DNA of 64,000 nucleotides. Origin: Gliomastix tumulicola. Lineage: Eukaryota > Ascomycota > Sordariomycetes > Hypocreales > Bionectriaceae. A program made the translations under genes and the position numbers. The notes under the pieces are model-generated. The model made no database searches. It was not told the origin of the DNA and saw only the letters and a list, made by a program, of their open reading frames with translations. Location: contig BCHX01000005.1 of assembly GCA_001599755.1 (NCBI GenBank), forward strand, positions 2,972,409 to 3,036,408, in the 5' to 3' direction. Of this stretch, positions 24,501 to 39,500 are shown piece by piece (the first letter of the stretch is position 1; each line of letters starts with the position of its first letter).

Positions 24501-27500
24501 TGGAGGACTGATGAACACGACGAGGACCGGGTTTGGACTGTCACGAGGGGTGATAACCTCAGCCACCACCTGTATATCCGGGGTATTTGAGAGCATGGCT
24601 TTAACGTGGGCTTCAACGTGTCCGAGCTCAACGCGCTGGCCCCGGATCTTGACCTGGCTATCCCTGCGTTCTATGAACTGAAGGCTGCCATCCGGATTGT
24701 ACCGGGCAAGATCTCCAGTCCGGTAGAGACGACCCTGGCGGCCAGGTATCCCCGGCGCACCCTGAAGCAACCAGGGAGGATCCCGAATAAACGCGTCAGC
24801 CGTCTTCGCCGAGTCACCCAGATAGCCCTGACCGACGAGAGGCCCTTCAAGCCAGAGCTCTCCGACCTCCCCAATAGCAGCGAGCGTTTGGCCATCTAAC
24901 CGGGCGATCCAGGTAATCGTTCCACAGCCACGACCTATGCTCGGATCTCCGCCGGACTCGCCAGATGAGTCCATCGTGAGAGTATTTCCAATGGTGCATT
25001 CTGCGGCGCCATAGCAATTGCCAACCTCCACAAGGCCATTCCACTTGGATACGTCAGATGATCGAAGCTTCTCTCCAGCAAAGATGATTCTGCGGAGGCT
25101 GGGCACTTCCTCTGGCTTGATAAGCCGGGCCGCGGTCGGTGTCATGACGATATAATTGGCTCGAGTCTTCCGGATCGACTGAGTGAGATCGTTCTTTCGC
25201 TCGTGCTCACTGGGAATGCAGACACATCCTCCGGCTACCAACGGGCGTAAGGCGTTGAACCATGCAGCGTCAAAGGCGTAGGATGCAAAGTCATACACGC
25301 GTGACGGGGGGTCTAGTTGAACTTTCTGGTGTTCAATGGCGCTGCTAAAGTTTCTGTGGCTGATCATTGCGCCCTTTGGCGCTCCGGTACTGCCAGATGT
25401 GAACACCACGTAGAGAAGGTCACTAGGCTTGACACTGACGTGGTTCCAGTCGACGACAGCGGTACTCTCACCCTGTGCCATTGTCTCTACCACGATGGTA
25501 GTTGCAGCGGAATCTTGAGCCAGCCTCTTCGATAGATCTTTGTTCGTCTTAGACGAGAGGATGAAGTGTTGCTTGGAACCATGAGCGTGTGCTTGCTGGA
25601 CGATACTCTGAAGGTGTGCCTCTGGATAGCTTGGGTCCATGGCCACTGAGGCAGCGCCGGCTTTCATAACCGCGAGCATGCCCACCACGGTCCATCTCGA
25701 CTTCTCGAAGCAGAGAGGGATAATACTGCTTGTTGCAGGTCTTAGACCGAGCGCAAGCAAGTGGCTGGCTACTCTCGTCGAAAGCGTGTCAAGTTCTTCG
25801 TATGTGAAGTCTCCGTCCCAGGCACAGACAGCAGGTGCGCCTGGCTGCCGAGTAGCCATATTGATGAATTGGTGGTGAACACAAGCCTCCACGTCCTGGG
25901 GCACGTCGGCGTTCCAAGTCCATATATCTGTCAGATCTTCCTCGCTGATAGTCTGGATGTCTCGGATCGTAGCTTTAGGGTCCTGATGCGAAAGGTGCTT
26001 GACCAAGTGTCCAAAATGACGAAGTGTGAGCTGAATTCTTGCTGGCTGAATGACGGAGGAATCAAATTGGCAACGCAAGCGAATGCTGCCGTTGAGAACT
26101 TGACATCTCAAAAGCACTGCAATATCCTCACAAGGCGCCCATGGCTCACTTTGGTCCATGTCATTGTCAAATAGAGACTTGTCCACTTGAAGCAGTGTCC
26201 GGAACGAGCAAGCTCTCTTTCCATCTTCTCCTAGAAGGCGGAGCCAGTGCTGATCAATTCCTTGAAACTGCTGCGTCTCATTAAAGATGGCGAGAGCATT
26301 CTGTACCGCTTCAGTAACTGGGAGATCTTGATCAATGATGGTACGTATGGGAACCATGGACTGAGAATTCCTGGAAGACCCCGAGGGTGATGGGGTTAAG
26401 GACGGCACTACAGCCCCAAATACCGTGTCTTCCGAGTTGGTAGAGACAGATAGTAATAGCGCCCATGCAGTCCACAGGACCGCAGTTGCCTCTGCTCCAT
26501 CAGGGATCGAAACGTCGATTCTAGACTCCGTCGTAGTATCCATCTTGGGTCTGTACCCAGGTTCAGGCAGAACAGGGAATTGACTGGCTTCTATTCCTCG
26601 AAGACGTCTTCTCCAGGTTGACTCAACTTGACTTCTGTTAGCCCCAGTCCGGTGCTGAAAGAAGCTGTCATGCAGGGGTCCGTCTGAAGCCTCCGAGCTA
26701 GTCTCAAGCAGAAACTGGATAGCGAGCTCGAATATATCGGCAGCATGCTTTGCGAAGGTTCCGCTGATGCTCTCAGTACGATAAACCAGCTCGACACTAG
26801 TATCAGATTCATCGAGCTCGGCAGCAATCGTGATATCGAACTATAGTCACCCATCGTATTAGCATAAAGGTTCTATCATGATCATGCATGAAGAATGAAA
26901 TTTACTTACCTCGTTTGGATCTTCCCAGAATGCGTCCTCGAAGCGGAGGGACTGAGTATCTTGACCTATGCTGAAGTTTTGGCGCACAGTCAACCCAGTG
27001 TTGAATAGCTTCTGAGACTGCAAACCTAATTCTCCTTGAACTTTTGCCAGGGACACATGCTGAAAGTCGAAGTGATTGGCAAGGTGCTTTCCAGTCTCAA
27101 CCAGTACCTCCGACGCGTGTGAACGTAAATCGATGCGACTGATGAGTGCGTTGATGAAAGGTCCAATAGTGCGCTCAACACCGGGCACTGGAATGTCACG
27201 GCCGGAAGCGAGATAACCGAAGCATACCTCGTCCATCCCTGTCAACTGCGATAGGACCATTCCCCAAGAGACCTGCAAAAAGGTCGCACGGGTCACACCC
27301 ATAGAGCGACAAAAGGCGTCGATCCGACCGGTCACCTGGCACGACAGCGGGATGCCTATATGTCGAGCCTCGCCGCCAACACGGTCGAGTACTGGGATGT
27401 TACAGGGTTGAGCTCCAGCCAGATACTCTCGCCAATACTGCAGTTTTGTATCGGGAGAAATTCGCATTATCTCCTCGATCGCAGTACTGAAGGCTGGTGC

Positions 27501-30500
27501 GGCTGGCGCGACATGGCCCTGATCATATGCTTTGGCCACCTCTTTTAGCAGAATTCCGCAGGATGTTGCATCCACCAACACATGGCTGATGTCAAGCCGG
27601 CAGGCTACCTCCCCGTTTGCTCCTTGACAGATAGTAACCATATACGGAGGCTTATGATCAGGGAACACGGGCTTGTCCAAACTTGTCAGCGTGGTTATCG
27701 GACAGGCCCTGCTTGCCTGCACCTCGGCAATTTGCGCTGGGGCGTGCTTGAGTTCGACTTGGACGAAGCTTCCAAGCTCCGCAGACTCCAGGAAGATGGT
27801 TGAAAAGATCGAGTGGCTCTCTACGGTCCGCCGCCAAGCAGCCTTCAGCCTTTCCACGTCTATCTGGTTGCTAGGAGTTGCCAAGGCACATTTCCAAACT
27901 TGGACTATGTGGTAAGTCGCAGATCCATTGGCAATACCGAGCAGAATGCCTTCTTGGAGAGGCGTACAAGGTAGTAAATGGGCGATGGACTCTGCTGGAT
28001 GCCCCCTCTGCGAAAGCTGGGCCATGATACTGTCCAAGCTGTCGTATGATAAAGATTGTTGGAGTAGCGGAAAGTCACTCAACGTTGGCGTATCATCTAG
28101 GCTGGCTAGACAACTGATAGCATCTCGAAAGTTGTCTGCCAGGCCCGTCGCCCATCTCTCAATTACGTTGAGCCGGTTCATATGGCGGTGAGCCGAGATC
28201 TGCAGACGCAACTTGCCATCTTCCATAATGCTATTTACTTCGACTAGAGCAATGCGTCGCGAGCTTGAAGAGATATCGACGATCTTGGCATCCACGCGGC
28301 GGAAGAACGAATCTCGGCCGTCCAGCTGCTGGAATACACCTGCGTAGTTGAAAAGGAATTCTGCAACACTGCCTTCTGGGCCGTAGTCCAAGCCATGCCG
28401 ATGGCGAGAGGCAAAGTACGGCAGCCCCTTTCCGGAGATCTGCCGACGGATATCCTTGACTCTCTTCACAGCCTCGACTATTTGGCTATTCAGACGCAGC
28501 GATATCTGCACCGGACAGAGGCATGTGAACCATCCGACAGTTTCTGAGAGGTCGAGTGATGCGTCATTCAGCGGCTCACGGCCGTGGCCTTCAACAAAAA
28601 TAGCTGGAGCCGCTCGATCGGGCATTGCTTGGTGTAGCGAATGTATCAGTACAGCGACCATGATATCAGTAGGCTCTGCTCGGAGGCCCTTGTTGCAGGA
28701 CCCTAGAAGAAGTGAGGTGGAATCCGTATCTAGTTGCGTGTGGTAGTCGATGACAGCGCTGGCCATATTTTCAGCCGGACACACACCCCATGACTCATGT
28801 GCGAGTTGAAAAGGGAGGAGATTGTCAACATCAGTCTCCTGTCCAAGCTGTTCTTGCACATCGGTCCACTTGCGGAACGAAGTTCCTGTGACTGGGGGCA
28901 GAGTGACGCCTCTGAGCAGTTGCTCAACATCACGCCAGACAATTCGCCACGAGACGAGATCGATAACCAGATGGTGAGCCGTGAAAAGGATGTTGATGTC
29001 TCCATTGACATTGAAGTAGTCTATGGCAAAGACTGGCCCGTTCACAATGTTCAATGAGTCTTGTCTGGATTGTGTGAGACGGCCCACGTCTTCATGGGAC
29101 AGTTCTTCATAAGAACTGAAGGAGACGGCCGTCGAGTCCATCGGAGCTATACGCTGTTGCCACGAGCCTGAGGCATCCTTTTGAAACCGTGCTCGAAGCA
29201 TACGGTGCCGCGATACGAGAGGCTTGATAATTCTCCGAAAGTCGTCTGCCTTGTATGCAACTAGCGGCTTAAGCATGAAGCTCTGATTGAAGTGGTTGAG
29301 CCCATCTGGGTGACGAGAGAAGAACAGACGTTGGATCGGAGAGAGTCCCCAATCTTCGTTGTCTGCCTCAACTTCTGGAGCAGCGGTACTCGTGAGCAAC
29401 TTGCACTTGGGGGCGATCGACTCTATCGTCCGCTGGCGAAGGACGTCGCCCACTGTGGCTTGGATCTGAAGGGCACGGAGTCTCGATATCACCTGCATCG
29501 CAGTGATTGAGTCGCCACCAAGGCTCGTGAAGGGCGAGTCTACCGAAATGCGATCTGCTGAGATGCCGAGCACATCTGCCCAGATGTCCGCCAAGGTAGA
29601 CTCGAGATTAGAAGAGGGCGCCTTTCGAACTGTGAGGCTCTCATTCAGTCCGACGAGATCTAACGATCGGCCAATCAGCCGAAGCTGCTTGCGGTCGACC
29701 TTGCCAGTCAGAGTTGTTGGAATTGTGTCAAGTGGGATATAGGAAGATGGGATCATGTGTCGTGGGACATAAAGCGTGAGTTGATCGTTCAAGCCTCTTG
29801 TCAATTCGGCCATCACTGTGTGCAAATCATGAGACTCGCCAGGGAGGCCAATGAAGACGATCAGAACCGGGTTGGGGCTGCCTCTGGGCTCAATGACTTC
29901 AGCGGCCAGTTGGATATCGGGCCGTCTAATAGACAGCAGTTGCTTGACATGTGTCTCAACGTCACCGAGTTCCACCCGCTGGCCGCGGATCTTGACCTGG
30001 TCATCTTTCCGGCCAACGAAAGAGATGTTCCCGTCCGACCCGTAGCGAACGAGATCGCCGGTACGGTACAGACACCCACGGCGGCCCGGAATATTCGAGC
30101 TTGGTGCACCTCGAACCAACCAGGAAGGGTCCTCGATGAAGACCTCTGCCGTCTTTTCCGGGTTCCCAAGATAGCCTTGACCGACCAGAGGGCCCTCGAT
30201 CCATAGTTCTCCGACTTCTCCGATCGCTGCCAGCGCACTTCCGTCCAAGCGGACAATCCAGGTGACTGATCCCCAGCCTTTGCCGATACTCGGCTGCCGG
30301 ATTTCATCAGGCTGGACGGTAGATCCCATCACAGTGACTGTGCACTCGGCGGGACCGTAAGTGTGCTTCACCGTGTCGACACCAGCATAGTGCTCCACGT
30401 CCCTTCGTGTTAATTTCTCACCGCCTAGCACGAACGTTCGCACATCCGGGACGTCTTTGCAGTTGACAAGTCTTCCAACGGTCGGGGTGAGGTGGACATA

Positions 30501-33500
30501 GTTTGCACTGAGGGCTCGGATAGAGTCAGCCAGATTATCCTGCCGCCTCGCCTGGTTGGGAATGCAGAAGCAGCCGCCTGCCGCCATCGTGTACAGGAAG
30601 TTCCGCCAAGTTACATCAAACGCGTATGACACAAAGTCGAAGACTCGTGATGCCTCTGTGAATCCAGATGGGGGCTTCTGGTGGTGGATAGCACTGCTGA
30701 AGTTGCGGTGGCTGACCATTGCGCCTTTGGGCACGCCAGTACTCCCCGAGGTGAAGACAACGTACAGAAGGTCGCCAGGCCTTACGGGAGGTAAACCACA
30801 TTCTTCTAAGTGAGTTGATCGCTTCTGGGCCACTGTTTCGGCAATGACTACACTTGCCTCAGGGCATGATCTCTGTGCAAGCTTTTCGGAGAGCCTTCTG
30901 TTGGTCTTGGATGACAGAATGAAGCGTTGCTCCTTGCCAAGGTCCGCAAAAACCTGTTCAACGATGGTTTGCAGGCGGGCTTCTGGGTGACTTGAATCCA
31001 AAAGGACGGAGGCAGCACCAGCCTTCATGACTGCCAGTTGAGCAACCGGGGTCCATACTGACTTCTCGATACAGATGGGGATGATAGTCCCAGCGCTAGG
31101 TTGAATGCCTCGGGAGACCAGATAGTAGGCCAGTGTTGTTGATAAGGTATTGAGCTCTTGATAGGTGAGCTCACCATCCCAGGCGCATATAGCCGGGGCA
31201 TCTGGACGTCTCCGAACGCTTTGAGCAAAGATGTCATGGACGCAGACATCAACGGCCTCCGGAACGACAGCATTCCACGTCCAGGCATCGATTAGATCCT
31301 GCTCACTAATTGTCTGGATTGCGTCCATCTTTGACATGCATAGATCAGCATGAAGAAGCTGTCTGATGACACCTTCCAGCTGCCTCATCATCCTGTCCGC
31401 CTGCACACTATCAAGAACGGATGAGTCGAAGTGAAAAACAAGACGCCAACTATGCTCATGCATCTGGCACACTACCTGTAATGCAACGTCCTGATCTAGC
31501 TGCGCAGGCGCCAGCTGAGACTCCTGGTCATTGCCATTGGTCTCGTATGCGTGAATCAATGACTGAAAGGCACACGCCTCTTCGAAATCCTGACCCAATT
31601 GCCGAATCCAGTGTCGACTGACACGGCCAAACTGCGAAATCTGGTCATAGTGAATAGCCGACGCCTCGAGCATTTGTGCCACCTCTAGCTCGCGATTGAC
31701 GCTGACGCGAACTGGTGTCGTCGGAAGTAATGAGCCGGCGGCTGTTTGCAATCGCCGTTTTTCAGTAGCTGTCGAGAGGACGGTTCCGAAGATGACGTCG
31801 TCCGTGTTCGTGTATCTGGCCACGACCAAGGCCCACGCTGTCCACAGCAAGCTCGTCATCTGCCTCTCAGTCTCGATGACGCTAACGCAGTCCATAGAAA
31901 GCTCTGTCGTAGTGTCAGGCTTGGGCTCGAAGCCGGGACGCGGTGGAAACGGGAAGTGAGCCGCCTCCAGGCCTTTGAGCCCGGCTGCCCAGAAGGACTC
32001 GACTTGGTCACGGCTCTTCCCCGATTGCTTCAGAAAGAACGCGTCACAAAGGGGCACTGAGCCGAGCTCGGGGCCACTCTCGAGCAGGAAGAGTGTTGCA
32101 GACTCAAAGATCGCGGCCAACTCTAGCGCGAGAGATCTTGCGACACGGTCAGATCGATAATTCAGTCTCACGCTGGTGCACGACCCATCGAGTTCGGCCT
32201 GGATAGACGCGTCAAACTAAAATCTCGTTAACGTACTACTCCGATATGACAAGACCAAGGCAAAACAGTGTTTGACATACCTCATTGGGATCCTGGCCGA
32301 AGGATTCTCGGAATCCCAAACGACGATGACCAGTACGATCCATTGACAAGCTTTGTCGAACTGTCAAGGCGGTGTTGAACAGCCGTTCGCCTCGGAGTCC
32401 GAGACTAGCCTGTAACTTGGCCAATGACATGTGCTGAAACTCGAAATGATTGATCAAATTCCGTCCGGTCTCTTCTAGAACCGTTGTTGCTGAGGCCCCG
32501 ACATCGATACGGCTTGTCAATGTGTTGATGAGCGGACCGACTATGTCGTTTATGCCTTCGACGTTCACATCACGCCCTGAGGCTAGGTAGCCAAAGCATA
32601 CACCCTGTCTATGTGTTATGTGCGACAGGGTCAGTGCCCACGCGACTTGCAGAAACGTCGATCGTGTCAGATCCTTCGCCTGGCAGAACGCACTGATTTT
32701 GTCAGTGGTGGAATTCGCAATGGCAATATCCTTGTGGCTCCCCTTAGCGTTGGCTGGGGTGGAAAGCACCGGTATAGTACAAGGCTCAACACCAGCTAGG
32801 AAAGTGTTCCAGTACTCCATCTTTCTCTCTGAGGGAGTCCGCATGATTTCTGCAACTGCTGTCCGGAAACCGGGAGCAGCTTGGAGACTTGGAACGTCCT
32901 GGCCGTCAAGGCTCCGTTCGTAAGCCTCCGCTACATTATCCATGAGAATGGGAAACGACACGGCATCGATCAGCGCGTGGGTGATATCTAATCGGCAGGC
33001 TACAGCACCATTCGCCGACTGGCAGATAGAAACACTCAGTTGCGGCCTTGTATCAGAGAATTCTGGCGATTCCATCTGCTCCAAGGCATCAGATGGATTA
33101 TCCAGCTCGGATCGGAACCATTGAACATCGGCAGGTGTTGATCGAAGTTGAACTTGCATGTAGGTCTGAAGCTCTGCGGCCTCAAGGAAAATGGTCGAGA
33201 AGATTGAGTGTCTGCTGATTGCACTTCGCCACGCAGATTGCAAGGCCTGAGGATCGACTTTCTCCTCGGAACCAAGTGTCGTGCAATCCCAAATCTGCGT
33301 GATGTGATAGGTGGCAGAACCCTTCGCAATCCCGAGCAAGATGCCCTCCTGCAAGGGCGTGCATGGAAGCAAGTCCACAATCTCCTCCGTGGGGACGCCC
33401 ATCTCTGCTACTTGAGCGACGAGACTGTCGAGCTCATTGTACGTAGTCGAGAGCAAAGGGAAGTCACTGAGGGTAGGTGTCATCGGCGCATGTTGGAGAG

Positions 33501-36500
33501 CGTCTGCTGCGGCACCGAAGACTAGGTCGAGACTCTGAGCCCAATTCCGTAGGACTTGGATGTGCTTCATCCCACGGTGGAGTGACACCGTCATGTGCAG
33601 CATTCCCTCGACGACGTTGCCGTTGATCTCTACTAGCGCCATGCGCTTCATCCTCGGTGACACTTCCGCAATGGTGATATCAACGCGTTTGAAGATTGAC
33701 TGCGCCCCCTCGAGCTGCTGAAACACGCCGCCGTAGTTGAACAGAAACTCGACGTGGTTATGACGACCACCTCCTACTCTTCCCCCCTGCTGAGCGGCGA
33801 AGTAAGGAACACCGTTACCAAGAATCGAGCTTCGAGTGTCTTTGACGAGGCGGACTGCGTCGAGAATGCTGCTACCTTCTTCTAGAGAAGCTTGGACAGG
33901 CAATAGAGAGGTGAACCAGCCAACGGTCTCTGATAGGTCAACTGAGGCTTGGTCAAGCGGCTCACGTCCGTGCCCCTCGACGAATATGGGCGGAGCAGGA
34001 CGATCGGGAAATAGCTTGTGTAGGGAGTGCATTAAGGCAGCGACCATGACATCAAGAGGCTGGGTGCGAAGACTTGAGTTACACTCGCCAAGTAGCCTAT
34101 GAGTGATAAACTCGTCTAGCCGAACGTGGATATCCTCAGCATCTGCCATCGTGTTGTCTGATGGTGTCACGCCCCAGAAGTCTGGTGTATCCCTGAGGTC
34201 GAACGGCAGCAGGCTTCCCGGATCAGCCTTGGCGTGCTGAAACGCTTTGTGAACCTCTACCCATCTTCGGAACGATGTTCCCGCGTCAGGGTTCAGAGGC
34301 GTGCCTTTGAGTAGCTGCTCCATGTCCTGCCAAATGATCCTCCATGAGACCAGGTCTATGATGAGGTGATGGGCTGTGAAGAGAACGTTGAGTCCGGAAT
34401 TCGTGGTATCAAAGTAGTCCACGGAAAACACCGGCCCGTTGACAATACTTAATGATTGCTGCTGGGCTTGAACCTGATGGGACATAGCGTCATGCGAAAG
34501 GCCGTTATGTGCTGTAAATGAGAACACTTCCGGACCTGATTTGACAGTAAACTGCTCCCAGAGGCCGCTTGAGTTCATTCTGAATCGAGACCGAAGCATA
34601 GGATGTCGCGAGACAAGGGATGCAGCTGCCTCCCGTACTTGGTCTGGACTGAACACCTGTTGCAAGCGAAGTAGGAAGCTCTGGTTGAAGTGATCAAGGC
34701 CCTCGGGGTGAGCAGAAAAGAACAATTGTTGGATCGGAGACAGTGGCCAGCTCTCATTGACGACTTCCACATCCCTGTGGCGGATGTCGTAGAGCTTGGA
34801 GCTCTCAATCATGCGGCACTTGAGTGCGATGGCTTCTATCGTCTGCTGCCGAAGGATCTCGGCGGCTGCCAGCTGGACACTCCGTAAACGAAGCCTGGAT
34901 ACGACTTGCATGGCGGTAATCGAGTCACCGCCTAGTCTCGTAAATGGTACATCTACCGAGATGCCGTCGGAAGAAATCCCGAGTACCTCCGTCCAGCTCT
35001 GCATCAACAGCGACTCCATCTGGGATGACGACGCCTTGCGATGACGAGTCTCATCGCTAGCCAGCTTCACGAGGTCTATTTCCTTGCCGATTTTCCGGAG
35101 TTGCCTCCGATCAATCTTTCCCGTCGAGGTGGTAGGCATCGTGGCTATAGGGACGAAGGCAGACGGAATCATGTGCCGCGGGAGACGTAGGAGCAGTTGA
35201 TCGTTCAGACATCTCGTCACGGAGGTGACGGTCGATTGGAGATGCGGGGACTGGAGGCTGATAAAGGCAACAAGCACACGGCTGGGATGCCCTCGCGGCT
35301 CAACAACTTCAGCCACGACTTCAGCATCGGGAATGGAAGACGCTAGCAGCTGCTTGATATGTGTCTCAACATCTCCAAGCTCCACACGCTGACCTCTGAT
35401 CTTGACTTGGTCATCCCCTTTTCGACCCATAAACTCAAGACTACCGTCAGCGCAGTAACGGGCAAGGTCTCCGGTACGATATAGCCGGCCTCGACGACCA
35501 GGAACACCAGGCCCACCCTGCAGCAACCATGACGGGTCCTGTACAAAGGCTTCTGCGGTCCTCTCGGGGTCATCTAGATAGCCTTGGCCGACAAGGGGGC
35601 CCTCAAGCCACAATTCTCCAACCTCGCCAACGGCCGCTGGCTTAGGTGGAGAGCTGTGCGTTGACACAATCCACGTCACAACACCGCAGCCCGTTCCAAT
35701 ATTATTCAAGACCGAGTCTTTGGGGGAAATGGGACCAATGGTGCTCTCAATGGTGCACTCGGCTGGGCCGTAAGCGTTGAACATGGACTCAACCGTCGCA
35801 CTCCCCTGCTCAGTATCGGACTTGCGAAGCGGTTCGCCTACCAGAAGAAGTGTCTTTATAGTCGGAAGCGGTCGAGACCGAACAAGACGCCACACGGTCG
35901 GTGTAAGATTCAACCAATTTGCTCCAAGGGACTGTATCGCCTCGGCAGGATTGTTGAGTCGATCCTCATCACTGGGTATGCACATGCAGGCGCCAGAACA
36001 GAGTGCTTGCATAGCCGTGATCCAGGCGGCGTCGAAAGCGTATGAAGGGTAGTCAAAGACGCGAGAAGATGAACCCAGCATATGCTTTTGGACTTGATGG
36101 TGGATATTACTGCTCAGATTCCTGTGGCTGATCATGGCTCCCTTGGGAGTTCCCGTGCTACCAGAGGTGAAGACGATGTACACAAGGTCGTCTGGCTGAA
36201 CCTGGACATCGGCCCGCCCATGCTGAGCTGGATCCTCATCTGCTATCGCCTCCGGGGTGACAACGTGGAGCTGGTGCTGTGTGGAAAGGCCTTGAGTAAG
36301 CTTCTGAGCTCGGTGCCTGTTTATCGTAGAAGACAGGATGAGTCTTTCATTGGAGTTGGCGAATGCCTGCCCAACAATAGCGCGAAGTCTTTCATCTGGG
36401 TGGCCTGAGTCCATGAGAACAGAGGCGGCTCCTGCCTTCATGGCACCCAGCATAGCTACCGGCGTCCATTTGGACTTTTCGAAGAACAGGGGGATGATTG

Positions 36501-39500
36501 TCCCAGGCCTAGCCCCCAGGCGGACAAGATGACCGGCTAGTCTGTCGGAGAGTGTATCCAACTCTCGGTAGGTGAGGTCCCCATCCCAGGCACAAACGGC
36601 CGGGGCGTCTGGCTGCTGAATGGCAACCTTGGCGAAGAGATCATGGACGCACGCGTCAATGGCCTCGGGTACGGTAACATTCCATGACCAGATGTCGACT
36701 TGGTCTTTGGCGGTGATCTTGGCTCTCGCATCAGAGACCTTGATCTTAGTGTCTCTGATGCTGCAAAGTTGTCGAGCGATACCCTCAAACTGATCAGCCA
36801 TGCGCTTTGCTGAAACTTGGGGCAGAAGCTGGCTGTCGAAGTTGAACTCGAGTTCTACCCCATGGGCATGGAGATGACAGAGAACAGTCAGTGCATATGT
36901 GTTGAGCTGCTGCAAATCATTCGTAGACTTGCCCTCCACTTCCTTGAGAAGGCCAGCACTGTGTTCCTCCTGTCTGGGCTGTACAACTAGCAAGCATTGA
37001 AAATCAACGGCCTCGGACTCTGCTTCCCCGAGACCTCGGATGCGAGACAGCCCGAACTGCTCATACGATGACATCTCAATGGACTGCAACTGTATCCGTT
37101 GCTGCAGCTCCAGCGTCGAGCTCTGATGATCAATGCTGACGCGTACGGGTACAGTAGCTATGGTAGGTCCGACAATGCTGCTGATCCCCGGCAGGGAAGC
37201 CTGACGGCCAGAGACGACGGCCCCGAAGACAACATCAGTTGAGCCAGAGTGCCGAGCTTGAAGCAACGCCCATGCACTTCGCAAGATATTGGACGGGGTG
37301 ATGCCACTGGTTGGCCACGATAGGCTGACGCTGGTGTGCATTGTCTGGTCTACCCGTGGCTGGTATGTCGGTGATGGCAGAGCCGGAAACTTGGACGCCT
37401 TGCAGGTCTCGAGCTGTGACCTCCAATAACCCGCTGCCTTGTTTAGGTCTAGTGCCAAAGTGTGCTTGACGAATGTGCGAAATGGGACCGTAGGCACGGA
37501 CGCAGTTGTACCTCTGCAGGCCATCTCAATGCTATCGAGAAGCTGAGGCACAGACCAGCCGTCGTAAAGAGCGTGGTGCGCTGTCCAGACAAAGTACCGA
37601 GACTTGGTCTCGTCGTCGTCGTCAACGAACACGGCGTAGGAAAGGGCAGAGCCTAGATCCATAACGCGATCCTCTGTTAGGCAGTCCGACAAGCTTCGGG
37701 CATCTGTAGCGATGGGAGCATGAGAGCACACAACCTGGAGCAGTCCATGGCCAGGTATGTCGACAATGCGCGTCCGCAGAATGTCGTGGCTTGCGACGAC
37801 TTCCTGCCACGCCCTTTGGAGCTTCAGTAAGTCCACCTCAGGCCCTAGCTGGAACACCTTCTGGGCGATGTATGTGCCGGCTGCAGTGGTTGCCGTTAAG
37901 GCCAACAACCCCTGCTGGAGCTGGGTGCACGGATAGATATCCAAGACCTGATCAGTTGGGATTTGACAACAGGCAGCCGCTTGTTCTCGAATCGTCTGTT
38001 CTTCCACTCCAGGGGCCAGAAGGGCAAAGGGAGCAGCGAAACTCGCGACCGCAAAGTCAGCTGACATACTCTTTGCGAGATCTTTCAGTTGTGGGTAGTG
38101 GAAGACATCGACCGTGGAGAATGAGAGTCCTTCGGCATGAGCGGCCGCAACAAGCCGTATTGCAGAGACTGAATCACCACCGATTCGGAAGAAGCCATCG
38201 TTAGCAGAGATACTTCGTCCCTCGACACCCAACACTGATGCCCAGAGCCGCTGAAGCTGACGCTCAGCGGCCGTTGACGGTTCTTGGTAAGCCGTCAATG
38301 ATCGACCAGGGGCCAAATCGGCGAGCTGCTCGAGCGTCATGCTGGCAATCATCTCTCTGAGACGGCGACGATCTGTCTTGCCGGTCCCAGTAAGTGGGAG
38401 GGTGTTGAGGGGGATATAGGCCGATGGGATCATGTAGGACATCAGGTAGTCAGCAACCTGGTCGTCAATCATGTCCGTCAGCGGCGCGAGCGCAAGGCCC
38501 GCCTCCTCCTTGGTACTGTCTGCTGAATCTCCAATTGCCAGAAACGCCACGAGCAGCGGGTCGGTGCCCCCAGACGGCCGGGAGACTTCTGCAACAACGC
38601 CGACGTGTGGGTGGGAGGCCAGGCATAGCCGCAGGTTATGCTCAATATCCCCGAGCTCGACACGCTGCCCGCGGATCTTCACCTGGTCGTCTTTGCGGCC
38701 AATGAACTGGAGCGTACCATCGACATTATACCGAACAAGATCGCCTGTGCGGTACAGACGGCCGTGACGTCCGGGGATGCCAGGCGAGCCCGCCGTGCCC
38801 GGAGAACCTCGAAGCAGCCAAGGAGGGTCCTGGATGAATGCCTCAGCAGTCTTTTCCGGGTTTGCCAGGTATCCCTGGCCGATGAGAGGGCCCTCAAGCC
38901 ATAGCTCGCCTGCCTCTCCCACGGCAGCGAGCTCACTGCCGTCTGGGTGGACGACCCATGTCACTGTTCCAGATCCCCTCCCGATGCTCGGCTCTCCTTG
39001 TCCCGTCACATCATCTGGGAATCTCATGATTATGTTGGTGACTGTACATTCTGCCGGTCCGTAGGTGTTACGGACGTTTGGAACCCGCCGCCATGCCAGC
39101 AGATCGGACTCAGTCAGCTTTTCTCCAATGAACATGATGGACTGCAAGCCCGGGACATCTTCAGGGCGTATCAACTGCCCAACGGTCGGCGTCACATGTG
39201 CGTCTGTGGCTCGCAACGATTTTATCGCACGGGCAATGTCGCCATGCCGGTCAGCATCATCTGGGATGCACAGACAACCCCCAGCTGTCAGAGTATGCAG
39301 CGCATTAGACCAGGCGACGTCAAAAGCGTACGATACATAATCAAACACCCGGGACGTCGTTCCGAATCCGAGAGCACTCTGCTGATGATGTATAGCGCTG
39401 CGGAAGTTCCCGTGGGTGATCGTAGCACCCTTAGGAGTGCCAGTGCTGCCTGACGTGAAGACGACATAGAGGAGGTCTTCCGCCCGAACTTTGACTGGGG

